Counted from the first letter of the stretch, positions 1 to 9,863 are shown. The stretch is 64,000 bases of DNA from Nitrobacter sp. NHB1 (GCF_036964665.1 NZ_JBAMDA010000001.1:372001-436000); one strand, 5' to 3'. A program made the numbers and translations. The notes: generated from the letters alone by a model not told the origin.

Positions 1-440
1 ATCAGCTTCGACGATCCGTAAGGGGAGAGCGGCCGGGTCGGCGCGTCTTCCGGGACCGGCATCCGGTCGGGATTGCCGTAGACTGCGGCGGTCGACGAAA
101 AGATGAAGCGGTTGACTCCGCATTTGACCGCGACATTCAGCAGACTGCGCGTCGTCATCGTATTGTTGCGATAGTAGGCGAGTGGATCGCGCATCGACTC
201 GGGCACCACCACGGAACCCGCAAAGTGAATGATGCTTTCGACCCCGTGCTGAGCGATAACGTTCTCGACGAGATTTTCGTCGCCTGCATCGCCGATGAAC
301 AGCGGCACGCCTTCCGGCAGCGCCGATGAAAAGCCGGTGGAGAGGTTGTCGATCACGACGACGCTTTCGCCGGCTTCCGCCAGCGCAAGAACCATATGAC
401 TGCCGATGTAGCCGGCGCCGCCGGTAACGAGCACGGTCAT
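1..440 (-). CDS. galE: UDP-glucose 4-epimerase, N-terminal part (runs off left edge)
   Basis: The complement of this stretch translates from ATG at 440 into a short-chain dehydrogenase/reductase epimerase that interconverts UDP-glucose and UDP-galactose in the cytosol. Visible are the N-terminal NAD-binding motif GGAGYIGSH, the conserved DNLSTG segment, FAGSVVVPES, the catalytic serine region FSSTAAVYG and the start of the YGSSK active-site motif, where the window ends. About 146 of roughly 330 residues are present; the C-terminus lies outside the window. It is divergent from waaC, with a 189-bp gap. A second galE lies at 39325. The family call is secure; strict substrate choice cannot be proved from sequence. 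Confidence 0.9.
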   Translation of the reverse strand, partial: MTVLVTGGAGYIGSHMVLALAEAGESVVVIDNLSTGFSSALPEGVPLFIGDAGDENLVENVIAQHGVESIIHFAGSVVVPESMRDPLAYYRNNTMTTRSLLNVAVKCGVNRFIFSSTAAVYGNPDRMPVPEDAPTRPLSPYGSSKL

Positions 441-629
441 GTCTGTTCCTCCGGGCGAGAGTTCGAGGCGGGCGCGCCCGCGTTTGCCGAAATCTCGCAT
501 AAAACGGTGGAATTGCCGTATAGCATGGCCGTGATAGGTCAGATTTTCCGCGCTTCGAGCCGGGGAATCGACATTATGGTTGTCAAACTGTAACGAGAGC
601 CGATTTTTTCTGAGCGGCCTTCGGTGTCG

Positions 630-1574
630 ATGACTGACATTCTCATCATCAAGACCTCTTCACTCGGCGATGTGGTGCATCAGATGCCCGCGATCGTCGA
701 TGCCTCGCGCGCATGTCCGCAGTTGCGGATCGCGTGGCTGGTGGAAGAGGCGTTCGCTCCGTTGGCGCGATTGCATCCGTCGGTCGCCGACGTCATGAGC
801 GTTGCGACACGGCGCTGGCGTTCGCAACTCGTCGCCGGCGCGACGTGGCGCGAGATCGTCGGATTTCGCGCGCGCTTGCGCGAGCGGGCCTTCGACAAGG
901 TGATCGACACCCAGGGCCTGATCCGCTCCGCGATCATGGCGCGCGTCGCGCGCGGCGAGCGCCACGGTTACGATGGTCGCAGCATCCGCGAACCCCTGGC
1001 CGCGCGATTCTACGACGTCAGGCACGCGGTGAGGCGCGATCTGCACGCCGTGACTCGAAACCGGATCCTGACCGGCCTCTCGCTCGGATATCGGCCGCCC
1101 GACGACGTGGATTACGGTTTGATCCGTCCTGTGGAGGCGGATAGCCAACGCTACGCCGTGCTGCTTCACGGCACGTCCCGGCGCTCGAAAGAGTGGCGTG
1201 TCGAGGACTGGATCGAAACCGGTCGCTGGCTGCAGGCGAATGGATTGCAGGCTGTGCTGCCGTGGGGCACCGAGGCCGAGCGCCTGCTGTCGGAGCGGTT
1301 ATCGCGGGAAATCGCGGGCAGTCGTGTGCTGCCGCGCCAAAACCTCGATCTGACCGCGCAAGTGATCGGCAATGCGACACTGGTGATTGGCGTCGATACC
1401 GGCCTGATGCATCTCGCCGCGGCCTATCGCGTGCCACTCGTCGGCATTTATGTCAGCACCGATCCGGGGTTGACGGGGCCGGTCGGCAGCGGCCGCATGG
1501 CGGTGCTGGGCGGCAGGAACGGTCCGCCCGCTGCGCGGCAGGCGATCGAGGCCGCCGAGCGATTGCTCGGTTAG
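630..1574 (+). CDS. waaC: LPS heptosyltransferase I
   Basis: GT9-family enzyme that transfers the first L-glycero-D-manno-heptose from ADP-heptose onto Kdo of the LPS inner core, at the cytoplasmic face of the inner membrane. The 314-residue product has the N-terminal DILIIKTSSLGDVVH motif typical of WaaC, an IDTQGLIRSA segment and the C-terminal GVDTGLMHLAAA nucleotide-sugar motif. Length is normal for the family. I prefer ATG 630; a GTG at 624 would add two residues, and no strong ribosome site decides between them. It is convergent with gmhB across a palindromic repeat. The neighbouring heptose genes support the assignment. Confidence 0.9.
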   Translation: MTDILIIKTSSLGDVVHQMPAIVDASRACPQLRIAWLVEEAFAPLARLHPSVADVMSVATRRWRSQLVAGATWREIVGFRARLRERAFDKVIDTQGLIRSAIMARVARGERHGYDGRSIREPLAARFYDVRHAVRRDLHAVTRNRILTGLSLGYRPPDDVDYGLIRPVEADSQRYAVLLHGTSRRSKEWRVEDWIETGRWLQANGLQAVLPWGTEAERLLSERLSREIAGSRVLPRQNLDLTAQVIGNATLVIGVDTGLMHLAAAYRVPLVGIYVSTDPGLTGPVGSGRMAVLGGRNGPPAARQAIEAAERLLG

Positions 1575-1611
1575 TCAGGGTGCCACGCTTGGACGGAAAC
1601 ATCGCGATTAT

Positions 1612-1691
1612 CCGTCATTGCCGGGCTTGACCCGGCAATCCATCTTTTCTTCGAAAGAAGATGGATGCCCGGCATAAAGCCGGGCATGACG
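1612..1691. repeat. Three-hairpin palindromic intergenic repeat
   Basis: The 80-bp stretch begins CCGTCATTGCCGGGC and ends GCCGGGCATGACG. It folds as three consecutive inverted repeats: around CCGGGCTTGACCCGG, around CATCTTTTCTTCGAAAGAAGATG, and around CCCGGCATAAAGCCGGG. It lies between the convergent stops of waaC and gmhB, where it could end transcription from both sides (inference). A related copy lies at 36188, where it is broken by the accessory island. Confidence 0.85.
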
Positions 1692-1698
1692 AACCTGT

Positions 1699-2250
1699 CT
1701 AAATATTCGCCGTCGCGCGCGATATGTTTGCAAGCACCCGTGCGACGAATGCGTCGAGGTCGCCGCCTGTGAACAGGTAGCCCGGAATTCCCGCGCCGGC
1801 CGCTGCTTCGATATCGCTCTCGCGGTCGCCGATGGCAAAGCTGCCTTGTTGGCGCACCGGCCAACGCCGCATCAGGTCGAGGATCATGCCTGGCTTCGGT
1901 TTGCGCCAGAGATGATCTTCGAGATATCCGGCTACGCTGCCGTCGGGATGGTGCGGGCAATATCTGAAGTCGTCGATTCGTGCGCCCTGCGACGCCAGAT
2001 GAGACTGCATCCACAGGTGCAGGTTGCGCGTATCATCCTCGCTGAAGAAGCCGCGCGCGACGCCGGATTGATTGGTGAAGATGAAAACGAAATATCCGGC
2101 GTCGTTCAGCCGTCGGATCGCCTCGGCGACGCCGGGCATCCAGCGAATGCGGTCGCGGGTGCCCATGTAGCCGTCGTCGTGATTGATGACGCCGTCGCGA
2201 TCCAGAAATGCGGCGGGCCTCGAAATCGGAACGCTATCGGCGCCGTTCAC
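1699..2250 (-). CDS. gmhB: D-glycero-D-manno-heptose-1,7-bisphosphate 7-phosphatase
   Basis: HAD-superfamily phosphatase that removes the 7-phosphate of heptose 1,7-bisphosphate on the way to ADP-heptose. The 183-residue product carries the catalytic FLDRDGVIN motif near residue 16, a [12 protein letters not shown] motif II, the CPHHPDG zinc-loop segment typical of GmhB, KPKPGM and a terminal [11 protein letters not shown] acid pair. Its start overlaps the 3' end of gmhA by 4 bp, so the two are almost certainly co-translated. Histidinol-phosphate phosphatases look similar, but the heptose-gene context decides. Confidence 0.92.
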   Translation of the reverse strand: MNGADSVPISRPAAFLDRDGVINHDDGYMGTRDRIRWMPGVAEAIRRLNDAGYFVFIFTNQSGVARGFFSEDDTRNLHLWMQSHLASQGARIDDFRYCPHHPDGSVAGYLEDHLWRKPKPGMILDLMRRWPVRQQGSFAIGDRESDIEAAAGAGIPGYLFTGGDLDAFVARVLANISRATANI

Positions 2251-2840
2251 TTGTCGTCGGCTCCGTCTGCCAGCGCGCGCTCGACGCTGTCGCAGATCGC
2301 GTGACCCGCTGTCATGTGGATTTGCTGTATCACGGGGGTGTCGTCGCTTGGCGCAACAAAAAGATGATCGCAGGCGTCGTGCAGGCTTCTGCCCTTGAGG
2401 CCGGTGAAACCGACCGTGACGAGGCCGCGCCCGCGCGCGGCGGCAAGCGCGGCGAGGATGTTTGGCGATCGGCCCGAGGTGGACAGTGCCAGCAGCACGT
2501 CGCCGGGCTGGCCGAGACTCTCGACCTGCCGGGCGAAAATCTGCTCGAAGCCGTAGTCGTTGGCGATGGCGGTGAGGGCGGATGTGTCGGTGGTCAGCGC
2601 TATGGCGGCGAAGCCGGGCCGCTCCTTCTTGTAGCGTCCGACGATTTCCGAGGCGAGGTGCTGGGCGTCGGCGGCGCTTCCGCCGTTGCCGATCAGAAGT
2701 ACCTTGTTGCCGGAACGAATGGCGTCGATGATGGAGCGTGCAATATTACTCGCAACCGCAAGCAGCGCCGCGTCATTGGCCGCGAGTTCAAGGGCTGCGA
2801 GCGATTGCTGAAAATGGGCCGCGATCGGGTTCTGGCTCAA
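2247..2840 (-). CDS. gmhA: Sedoheptulose-7-phosphate isomerase
   Basis: SIS-domain isomerase that converts sedoheptulose 7-phosphate into D-glycero-D-manno-heptose 7-phosphate, the first step of ADP-heptose synthesis. The 197-residue protein has the family length and the sugar-phosphate loop [14 protein letters not shown], the GRYKKERPG segment, and STSGRSPN in the second phosphate-binding loop. It is first in a minus-strand pair with gmhB (4-bp overlap). Downstream of waaF on the same strand the spacing is 74 bp, so waaF, gmhA and gmhB may form one transcription unit. Confidence 0.95.
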   Translation of the reverse strand: MSQNPIAAHFQQSLAALELAANDAALLAVASNIARSIIDAIRSGNKVLLIGNGGSAADAQHLASEIVGRYKKERPGFAAIALTTDTSALTAIANDYGFEQIFARQVESLGQPGDVLLALSTSGRSPNILAALAAARGRGLVTVGFTGLKGRSLHDACDHLFVAPSDDTPVIQQIHMTAGHAICDSVERALADGADDK

Positions 2841-2914
2841 GGCGTACCTTTGTCACTGTGACGGGCTCAGTGGTAATGAGCGCGTCATGCCCGCGCAAGC
2901 GTGGCGTGGTCGCA

Positions 2915-3979
2915 TCAACGCGCGGCGCGGGCAGCGAGCACATCTTCCGCAATCGCGACCACCTCGGCTGCCGGAATGTCCCTCATGCAGCGATGGTCGT
3001 TCATGGTGCAGACCGGGCGGTGGCACGGTCGGCACGGGATGGACGTTTTCGCCTGTATCGTTGCCGCGAGCCCGTTCAAAGGCGCCCAGTGATAGGGACT
3101 GGTCGGTCCGAAAATTCCCATTGTGGGCGTTCCGATCGCGGCCGCGACGTGCAGCAGGCCGGAGTCATTCGAAATCGCGATGGTGGCCGCCGCCATCGCC
3201 AGAATGCCGTTTCGCAAGTCGCTACCTGTGAGGTCCCGCACTCGTGGGCCTCCGGTTGCCATGATTTCGGCAGCAATCGCTTTTTCGCCCGGACCGCCGA
3301 CCACCCAGACGTCGATTCCCAGTTCGGCCAGCATCCGGGCGGCCTCGGCGTAGTAGGTCCAGCGTTTGCTGGAACCGACCGCCCCCGGCGCCAGCGCCAC
3401 TGCCGGCCCCGTGCCCAATCCCTGCGCCTGCCGCCAGCGGGTGACCTCCTCGCCGGAAACCCGAAGCTGCGGTGCGGGCCATTCAGACGGCCGTTCTGCC
3501 CCGGCCGGAAGCGCCAGGGACGCTTTCCTGTCGATCATGCGCGGCAGGGCTCTTTCACCCCAGCGCCAGCGGTTGAGCAGCCCGAATCGTGCTTCGCCGA
3601 CAAATCCCACACGTTCCGGGATGCCGGCTAGCGCCGGCGCAATGGCCGATTTCCAGGTACGCGGCATGACGAGGGCGGTTCCATACCCCTGCGCGCGCAA
3701 CTGTCGGGCGAGACCCCGCTGTTGCGTCAGCGCCAGCCGGCTTCGGGGCAGATCCCAGACCACGCCGGCGCGCACGCCGGGCATATAATCGACCAGTGGG
3801 GCGCAGAGCGTTGTCACCAGAATATCCACCGGTCGATTCGGCCAGCGCTGCTTGAGCACCCGCACCACTGTGTGGCCGCGGACGAAGTCGCCGATCCACA
3901 TGTAGGGAACAATCAGAATGGGCCGGGTATCGTCCGGATCGACGATAACCTCCGGCATATTTTGTGAATCTGTTTTCAT
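2915..3979 (-). CDS. waaF: LPS heptosyltransferase II
   Basis: GT9 enzyme that adds the second heptose of the LPS inner core. The 354-residue product shows PILIVPYMWIGDFVRG at the N-terminus, the substrate-binding segment PRTWKSAIAPALAGIPERVGF, APGAVGSSKRW, and the ISNDSGLLHVAAA nucleotide-sugar motif, followed by the C-terminal C-P-C-H / C-M-N-D-H-C block common in WaaF. An open frame continues upstream to 4369, but homology-like sequence begins at about 3958, so I chose ATG 3979 (ATG 3958 is an alternative). The ribosome site is weak at both. It is divergent from hldD. Confidence 0.9.
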   Translation of the reverse strand: MKTDSQNMPEVIVDPDDTRPILIVPYMWIGDFVRGHTVVRVLKQRWPNRPVDILVTTLCAPLVDYMPGVRAGVVWDLPRSRLALTQQRGLARQLRAQGYGTALVMPRTWKSAIAPALAGIPERVGFVGEARFGLLNRWRWGERALPRMIDRKASLALPAGAERPSEWPAPQLRVSGEEVTRWRQAQGLGTGPAVALAPGAVGSSKRWTYYAEAARMLAELGIDVWVVGGPGEKAIAAEIMATGGPRVRDLTGSDLRNGILAMAAATIAISNDSGLLHVAAAIGTPTMGIFGPTSPYHWAPLNGLAATIQAKTSIPCRPCHRPVCTMNDHRCMRDIPAAEVVAIAEDVLAARAAR

Positions 3980-4159
3980 ATCTTGGCGGGTATGATATGG
4001 GACTCGGTGAGGGTCTTCGGTATCCGCTCCTCCCCGTGAGGTAAAGTTATCTCGCGCGATGTTTTTGCGGCTCCGCTCTTCACGACGGCACGCTATCCAA
4101 GTTGCCTCGCAGGCGGGACTGGGGCAAACCTTGAGTCGCACATCCATGACGGGGACATC

Positions 4160-5140
4160 ATGCTGCTGGTGACCGGGGGCGCCGGTTTTATCGGATCGAA
4201 TCTCGTGGCCGCGTTGAACGACGCCCGGCGCGGCGATGTGACGGTCTGCGATACGCTGGGACATGACGGCAAATGGCGCAATCTTGCCAAGCGGCAGCTT
4301 GCCGATATCGTCCCGCCGGCAGAACTGATGAACTGGCTCGACGGCCGTCGTCTCGACGCCGTCGTGCATCTCGGCGCGATCTCCGAGACCACCGCGACCG
4401 ACGGCGATCTCGTCATCGAGACCAACTTGCGGCTGTCACTGCGGATGCTCGACTGGTGTACGGCGACGGCGACGCCCTTCATCTATGCCTCGTCGGCATC
4501 GACCTACGGTGATGGCCGGCAGGGCTTTTGTGACGATCAATCGGTGGATGCGCTGCGGGCGCTCCGGCCGATGAACCTTTACGGCTGGAGCAAGCACCTG
4601 TTCGACATGGCGGTCGCGGGCCGCGCCGCCGACGGTGACGCGTTGCCGCCACAATGGGCCGGTCTCAAGTTCTTCAACGTGTTCGGTCCCAATGAATATC
4701 ACAAGGGCTCCATGATGAGCGTGCTGACGCGCCGTTTCGACGACGTGAAGGCCGGCCGCCCGGTGCAGTTGTTCAAGTCACACCGCGAGGGCATTGCCGA
4801 CGGCGACCAGCGCCGCGACTTCATCTACGTCGACGACGTGGTGCGCGTGATGATGTGGCTGCTGGCCACGCCTTCGGTCAGCGGTCTCTTCAATGTGGGA
4901 ACCGGCAAGGCGCGAAGCTTTCGCGATCTGATCGCGGCGGCCTATGTCTCGCTTGGCGCGAAGCCTAATATCGAATACGTCGATATGCCCGAGCAGATTC
5001 GCGGGGCCTACCAGTATTTTACGCAAGGCGAGGTCGAGCGTCTGCAACGCGCAGGCTACAACGGCGGCTTCACGCCGCTTGAGGACGCGGTTGATGCCTA
5101 TGTCAAAGGCTATCTCGACCGCGACGATCGTTTTCGCTGA
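4160..5140 (+). CDS. hldD: ADP-L-glycero-D-manno-heptose 6-epimerase
   Basis: Short-chain dehydrogenase/reductase that inverts C6 of ADP-D-glycero-heptose, the last step of precursor synthesis. The 326-residue protein opens directly with the NADP-binding motif MLLVTGGAGFIGSN, then LGAISETTATDG (HldD-specific in style), YASSASTYG with the catalytic serine region, and YGWSKHLFD with the Tyr-Lys pair. NVFGPNEYHKGSMMS is also typical of HldD. Length is normal. It is followed by a dispersed repeat and then hldE on the same strand. Confidence 0.95.
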   Translation: MLLVTGGAGFIGSNLVAALNDARRGDVTVCDTLGHDGKWRNLAKRQLADIVPPAELMNWLDGRRLDAVVHLGAISETTATDGDLVIETNLRLSLRMLDWCTATATPFIYASSASTYGDGRQGFCDDQSVDALRALRPMNLYGWSKHLFDMAVAGRAADGDALPPQWAGLKFFNVFGPNEYHKGSMMSVLTRRFDDVKAGRPVQLFKSHREGIADGDQRRDFIYVDDVVRVMMWLLATPSVSGLFNVGTGKARSFRDLIAAAYVSLGAKPNIEYVDMPEQIRGAYQYFTQGEVERLQRAGYNGGFTPLEDAVDAYVKGYLDRDDRFR

Positions 5141-5146
5141 CCAGAG

Positions 5147-5275
5147 CATGATCCCGACCCGAAGGGCCGCGCCAGCGCAAAGTGGAAACCGGTTTTCGGA
5201 TAAGATCATGCTCAACCAAAAGGATAAGGCTAGAGTCCGGTTCAAGGCAATTGGATCAGACTCTAGCAGCAGGTA
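5147..5275. repeat. Dispersed palindromic repeat, 'AAGTGGAAACCGGTTTT' type
   Basis: The gap between hldD and hldE carries GAGCATGATC and an inverted GATCATGCTC around a core reading AAGTGGAAACCGGTTTTCGG, followed by a second inverted pair CTAGAGTC / GACTCTAG. A related core, AAGTGGATACCGGTTTTGCG, occurs at 11158. This is a mobile-looking intergenic repeat and has no coding signal of its own. Confidence 0.75.
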
Positions 5276-5284
5276 AAGGGTTTA

Positions 5285-6754
5285 ATGTTCGATTTTGACG
5301 GCTTGTCGACTGCGTTTTCCCGCCAGACAGTGCTCTGCGTCGGAGACCTGATGCTCGACGAGTTCGTGTACGGCGAGATTTCGCGGATTTCGCCGGAGGC
5401 CCCGGCGCCGGTCATCGCGGTTCAGCGGAGCGAAACCAATATCGGCGGCGCCGGCAACGTCGCGCGCAACATCGCCGCGCTCGGCGCGCGCTGCATCTTT
5501 GTCGGATTGGCGGGCGAGGATGACGCGGGCGACAGGCTGCGCGCCACGCTTGCGCGCGAAGGCCTGATCGAGCCGTTGCTGATTTCGGACCCGGCCCGGC
5601 CGACGACGCGCAAGGTGCGTTTCGTTTCGGAGCATTTCTCGACCCACATGCTTCGCGCCGATTGGGAAGCGGCCGCCCCGGCGTCGGGGGCGGTGGAGCA
5701 GGCCTTGATCGATGCCATCCTGCCGCAACTGCCGCGCGCCGGCATCGTCTTGTTGTCCGACTATGCCAAGGGAGTTTTGACGGCGCGGGTGATCCGCGAT
5801 GTCATCGACGCCGCCCGCGCGCTCGGCAAGCGCGTGATCGTCGATCCGAAGAGCGCCAATTTCGCCATCTATCGCGGCGCGACGCTGCTCACGCCGAACC
5901 GCAAGGAGTTTGCGGACGCGACCCGTAGCCGTGCCGACGACCAGGCGAGTATTGCGACGGCGGCTCGAGAGGTGATGCGGCTCGCCGATGGCGAAGCCTT
6001 GCTGGTGACGCAAAGCGAGCACGGCATGACGCTGGTGCCACGTGAGGGTGAGGTCATTCACGTTCCCGCGCACACCGTCAAGGTTCGCGACGTGACGGGC
6101 GCAGGCGACACCGTCGTCGCCACGCTCGCGGTTGCGCTCGCCGCGGGCGCCGATTGGGAGACCGCGTTGCGGACGGCGAGCGCCGCCGCGGCGGTCGCGG
6201 TCGGCAAGAGCGGGACCGCGGTCGTCACGCTCGCCGAACTGCGCCGCAGGATCCTGCCGCCAGCCTTTCTCGCCGCCGAAGAGAAAATCGCGCGATCGGC
6301 GGACGATCTCGACCGACGTCTGTCGACGTGGCGTGAGCAAGGTCTGCGGATCGGCTTTACCAACGGCTGCTTCGATATCCTGCATCCCGGTCACGTCAAG
6401 GTGCTGACCGGAGCGCGCGCCGCTTGCGACCGGTTGGTTGTCGGATTGAACAGCGATGCGTCCGTGACCCGGCTGAAAGGTGAGGGCCGTCCGATCCAGG
6501 ATGAACGGGCGCGGGCAGAGGTTCTGGCCGCGCTCGAGGCCGTCGATCTCGTGGTGATTTTCGAGGAAGACACGCCGATGAACCTGATCGAGCGGATTCA
6601 GCCGAACGTGCTGGTCAAAGGCGGAGATTATTCTCTTGAGCAGGTCGTCGGTCAGGAGCTAGTTACTGCACGAGGTGGCGAGGTCGTGTTGATCGATATT
6701 CTGCGGGGATTCAGCACCACGTCGCTGGTGAAGCGCGCCGGAGGCCGGGCATGA
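5285..6754 (+). CDS. hldE: Bifunctional heptose 7-phosphate kinase / heptose 1-phosphate adenylyltransferase
   Basis: The 489-residue fusion supplies two steps of the ADP-heptose route. The N-terminal PfkB/ribokinase domain (about 1-325) has [25 protein letters not shown] and the [11 protein letters not shown] active-site motif. The C-terminal nucleotidyltransferase domain (about 350-489) has [13 protein letters not shown], with the HxGH-type signature, and NSDASV. Length matches family members. AAAGGG before ATG 5285 is a plausible ribosome site. It lies downstream of hldD. Together with gmhA, gmhB and hldD it completes the whole pathway within 7 kb. Confidence 0.96.
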   Translation: MFDFDGLSTAFSRQTVLCVGDLMLDEFVYGEISRISPEAPAPVIAVQRSETNIGGAGNVARNIAALGARCIFVGLAGEDDAGDRLRATLAREGLIEPLLISDPARPTTRKVRFVSEHFSTHMLRADWEAAAPASGAVEQALIDAILPQLPRAGIVLLSDYAKGVLTARVIRDVIDAARALGKRVIVDPKSANFAIYRGATLLTPNRKEFADATRSRADDQASIATAAREVMRLADGEALLVTQSEHGMTLVPREGEVIHVPAHTVKVRDVTGAGDTVVATLAVALAAGADWETALRTASAAAAVAVGKSGTAVVTLAELRRRILPPAFLAAEEKIARSADDLDRRLSTWREQGLRIGFTNGCFDILHPGHVKVLTGARAACDRLVVGLNSDASVTRLKGEGRPIQDERARAEVLAALEAVDLVVIFEEDTPMNLIERIQPNVLVKGGDYSLEQVVGQELVTARGGEVVLIDILRGFSTTSLVKRAGGRA

Positions 6755-6818
6755 GAGCCGCCTTGTTCGGGAGTGACCGAAGCGTTTCCAATTCTTGTAC
6801 TGTCTGGACGATCGCTTG

Positions 6819-8747
6819 ATGAATCCGCGTCGTAAGTTTACCTCCCGAAATGCTCTGATCGCGCTGCATGACCTGATAACGGTCGTGGCGGCGCTGCTCG
6901 TGAGCTGTTACTTCCGTTTTGATGATCATAATTTTGCCGTGCGCTTGCCGTTGCTCTTGCAGGCGCTACCTTATTTCCTCGCCATCAGCGCTGTTGTCTT
7001 TTATGTCTTTAATCTGACGACGACAAAATGGCGGTTCATTTCTCTTGTGGACGCCCTCAACATCGTCAAGGCCTCCTCGCTTCTGACGTTTGTCATTCTT
7101 GTCTTCGACTATATCATCATCGCGCCCAATCTTTATGGCACGTTCTTTCTCGGACGGAAGACGATCATACTTTACTGGCTGTTGCAGATATTTCTGCTCG
7201 CGGCCACACGCTTTACCTATCGATATTTCCGCTACAAGCGAACCCTGGTTCACGTAAAGGCCAATGATGCGACCCCGGCGATCGTCGTCGGTCGCGCCGC
7301 CGATGCCGAAATTCTGTTCCGCTCGGTCGAGAGCGGGGCGGTCAAGCAATTGCGGCCGGTCGGCCTGCTGTCGCCGTCGTCCGCCGACATCGGCCAGACG
7401 ATACGCGGCGTTCCGGTTCTGGGCGGAGTGGACGAGCTCGAGGAGGTGATAGCGGATTTTGCCCAGCGGTTAGGGCCGATCAAGCGCATCATCATGACGC
7501 CCTCCGCATTCGAGCCCGATGCTCAGCCGGAGGCCGTCCTCGCGCGTGGCCGCAAACTGGGTCTCAAGGTAAGCCGGTTACCGTCGCTCGGCGAGGGAGG
7601 CGAGATTCCGCGCCTGATGCCGGTTGCCGTTGAAGATCTTCTGCTTCGCCCGAGCCGCACCATCGACTATGAGCGGCTCAAGGGGCTGGTCGAGAACAAG
7701 TCGATTGCCGTGACCGGCGGCGGCGGATCGATCGGGTCCGAAATCTGCAAACGTATCGTGACCTTCGGTGCGAGCCGGCTGCTGATCATCGAAAATTCCG
7801 AGCCCGCACTGTACGCGATCATGGAAACACTGGGCGACGGAAGTCGGACCGCTGTCGTGGAAGGTCGCATCGCCGACATTCGCGACCGCGACCGGCTGAT
7901 GCGCTTGATGGACGAATTCAAGCCAGACATCGTCTTTCATACGGCTGCGCTCAAGCATGTGCCCATTCTCGAACGAGACTGGAGCGAGGGCGTCAAGACC
8001 AATATTTTCGGGTCGATCAATGTCGCCGATGCGGCGCTGGCGTCGGGTGCCGAAGCCATGGTGATGGTCTCCACCGACAAGGCGATAGAACCGGTATCGA
8101 TGCTCGGATTGACCAAACGATTTGCCGAGATGTACTGTCAGGCGCTCGACCGCGAACTGGCGCAGCGCACGGAGGGCAGGATTCCGATGCGACTGATTTC
8201 GGTCCGCTTCGGCAATGTGCTGGCGTCGAATGGATCGGTGGTGCCGAAGTTCAAGGCGCAGATCGAAGCCGGCGGTCCGGTGACCGTCACGCATCCGGAT
8301 ATGGTCCGCTACTTTATGACGATTCGCGAAGCCTGCGATCTCGTCATCACCGCGGCCAGCCATGCGGCGATGCCGGAACGGCATGATGTATCGGTGTATG
8401 TCCTGAACATGGGCCAACCGGTGAAGATCGTCGATCTTGCCGAACGCATGATCAGCCTGTCCGGTCTGCAGCCCCATCACGACATCGAGATCGTCTTTAC
8501 CGGAGTGCGGCCGGGCGAACGGTTGAATGAAATCCTGTTTGCGAGCGAGGAGCCGACGATCGAGATCGGCTTGCCGGGGATTTTGGCGGCAAAGCCGAAC
8601 GAGCCGCCGATGGATATGCTGCACAAGTGGATCGCGGTCCTGACGGAAGCCGTCGCCAACGAGGACAAGTCGACGATCCGTTCGGTCCTGAAGGACGCCG
8701 TGCCGGAATTCGGGGCACCTGCCGGACAGACAGCGCCTATCGCCTGA
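6819..8747 (+). CDS. PglF/WbpM/CapD-family membrane nucleotide-sugar dehydratase
   Basis: The 642-residue inner-membrane protein has about four N-terminal transmembrane segments (residues about 15-120), a cytosolic CoA-binding-like region, and a long SDR domain from about residue 290 with GGGGSIGSEICKR, HTAALKHVPILE and the STDKAIEPVSMLGLTKR catalytic stretch. Family members make UDP-4-keto-6-deoxy-GlcNAc, a precursor of bacillosamine, QuiNAc or FucNAc residues. I chose ATG 6819; a TTG at 6795 adds eight residues. Exact product stereochemistry cannot be read from sequence. Convergent with the next gene (26-bp gap). Confidence 0.9.
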   Translation: MNPRRKFTSRNALIALHDLITVVAALLVSCYFRFDDHNFAVRLPLLLQALPYFLAISAVVFYVFNLTTTKWRFISLVDALNIVKASSLLTFVILVFDYIIIAPNLYGTFFLGRKTIILYWLLQIFLLAATRFTYRYFRYKRTLVHVKANDATPAIVVGRAADAEILFRSVESGAVKQLRPVGLLSPSSADIGQTIRGVPVLGGVDELEEVIADFAQRLGPIKRIIMTPSAFEPDAQPEAVLARGRKLGLKVSRLPSLGEGGEIPRLMPVAVEDLLLRPSRTIDYERLKGLVENKSIAVTGGGGSIGSEICKRIVTFGASRLLIIENSEPALYAIMETLGDGSRTAVVEGRIADIRDRDRLMRLMDEFKPDIVFHTAALKHVPILERDWSEGVKTNIFGSINVADAALASGAEAMVMVSTDKAIEPVSMLGLTKRFAEMYCQALDRELAQRTEGRIPMRLISVRFGNVLASNGSVVPKFKAQIEAGGPVTVTHPDMVRYFMTIREACDLVITAASHAAMPERHDVSVYVLNMGQPVKIVDLAERMISLSGLQPHHDIEIVFTGVRPGERLNEILFASEEPTIEIGLPGILAAKPNEPPMDMLHKWIAVLTEAVANEDKSTIRSVLKDAVPEFGAPAGQTAPIA

Positions 8748-8773
8748 TATATTCGCGCGAACAAGCCGCGCCG

Positions 8774-9733
8774 CTATTCCGTGAGTTCGATCGAGGCCGG
8801 TCCTTTCTCGGCCCTCTCGACGCTGAGGATCCAGACAAGTCCGCCGAGCGCGCCGACGGCAAAAAACACCGCGCCGTACAACAGCGAGACATTGATGCCT
8901 TCGCTGGTCGCTAGTCCGGCGTATCCGAAGGCCAGGGCCATGGAGGCCTCGCGCACGCCCCAGCCGGCTATCGAGATCGGCAGCATCGTAATCAGCATGA
9001 CCGGCGGAACAAGCAGAAATATCTCGCTGAAAAGGACCGGCGCGGCGATCGCCCTCACGACGCACCACGCGACCACGACGGCGAGGGTATGGATGAGCAG
9101 CGACAGAAACGCAATCTTCCGCCCGCGTTCACGATTGAAGATGGCATGGTTCGTGATGACCGAACAGGCGCGAAGATGGTTCACGGCCCGGATATTGCTG
9201 AGCCAGGGCCAATGCAATCTGCCGAGAAGCAGGAATCCTCCGGCGGCGGCCAGCGCCGCAAAATCGACGAACAGCAGCGCAAGCCGGCCCTGGGGGTCGC
9301 CGATCAGCCGGTAACTCCATGGCAGACTCGTGACGATCAGCACGGCGAGCGCAATCAGGCCGATCGCGCGGTCGACGAAGATCGAATAGGCCGCTGCCCG
9401 CCAACCGGCCGGGCCGCGTCCGACCAGCCAGAGCCGCATGGCGTCGCCGCCGATGGACGAAGGCAGGGTCTGGTTGAAGAACGAGCCGATCATGCAGTAG
9501 CGCACCGCCCGCGCGGCCGAGAGGGGCGCACCGCAGTCGGCGCTGATTTCTCGCCAGCGCAGGGCGCTGGCAAACACCTGCAACAAGGTCACGGCGACGG
9601 CGAGCGCGAGCCAGCCGGCGCTGGTGAAACCGAGGCGCGAGACGAGGTCGGAGACATCGATCTTGCGGAGCGCAAGGTAGAGCAACGCAGCCGAGACCAG
9701 TATTTTTGCCGTTGAAAGCAGGATCTGGCGCAT
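8774..9733 (-). CDS. Flippase-like integral membrane protein (UPF0104 / LPG synthase TM-domain family)
   Basis: This 319-residue, very hydrophobic protein has about eight predicted membrane spans, with the family pattern SSIGGDAMRLWLV near residue 95 and PISIAGWGVREASMALAF near residue 255. Relatives include the transmembrane part of lysylphosphatidylglycerol synthases and proteins next to polysaccharide genes that are often annotated as flippase-like; the exact role is not established. The soluble lysyltransferase domain is absent, so it is not MprF itself. It is transcribed against its neighbours. Confidence 0.8.
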   Translation of the reverse strand: MRQILLSTAKILVSAALLYLALRKIDVSDLVSRLGFTSAGWLALAVAVTLLQVFASALRWREISADCGAPLSAARAVRYCMIGSFFNQTLPSSIGGDAMRLWLVGRGPAGWRAAAYSIFVDRAIGLIALAVLIVTSLPWSYRLIGDPQGRLALLFVDFAALAAAGGFLLLGRLHWPWLSNIRAVNHLRACSVITNHAIFNRERGRKIAFLSLLIHTLAVVVAWCVVRAIAAPVLFSEIFLLVPPVMLITMLPISIAGWGVREASMALAFGYAGLATSEGINVSLLYGAVFFAVGALGGLVWILSVERAEKGPASIELTE

Positions 9734-9863
9734 TGCGCTTGCGTGTGCCGAGGTTAAATTGCCCGTCGTGATCTTCGGGACGACGAACGGTGGACCCGGT
9801 TACCTTGGTATGGTTTTGGGCGGCGGCTGGCAATAGTCGCTCGGCAGGGTATTGCGATCCCCT

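Noticed and set aside
5282-6394. 370-codon minus-strand frame opposite hldE
   Set aside because: Shadow of the kinase domain; Arg/Gly/Asp-rich with no ribosome site or motif.
7578-9068. Long minus-strand open frame (496 codons) opposite the PglF-type gene
   Set aside because: It is antisense to two well-supported genes, has Arg/Asp/His-rich composition typical of high-GC shadow frames and no domain motifs.
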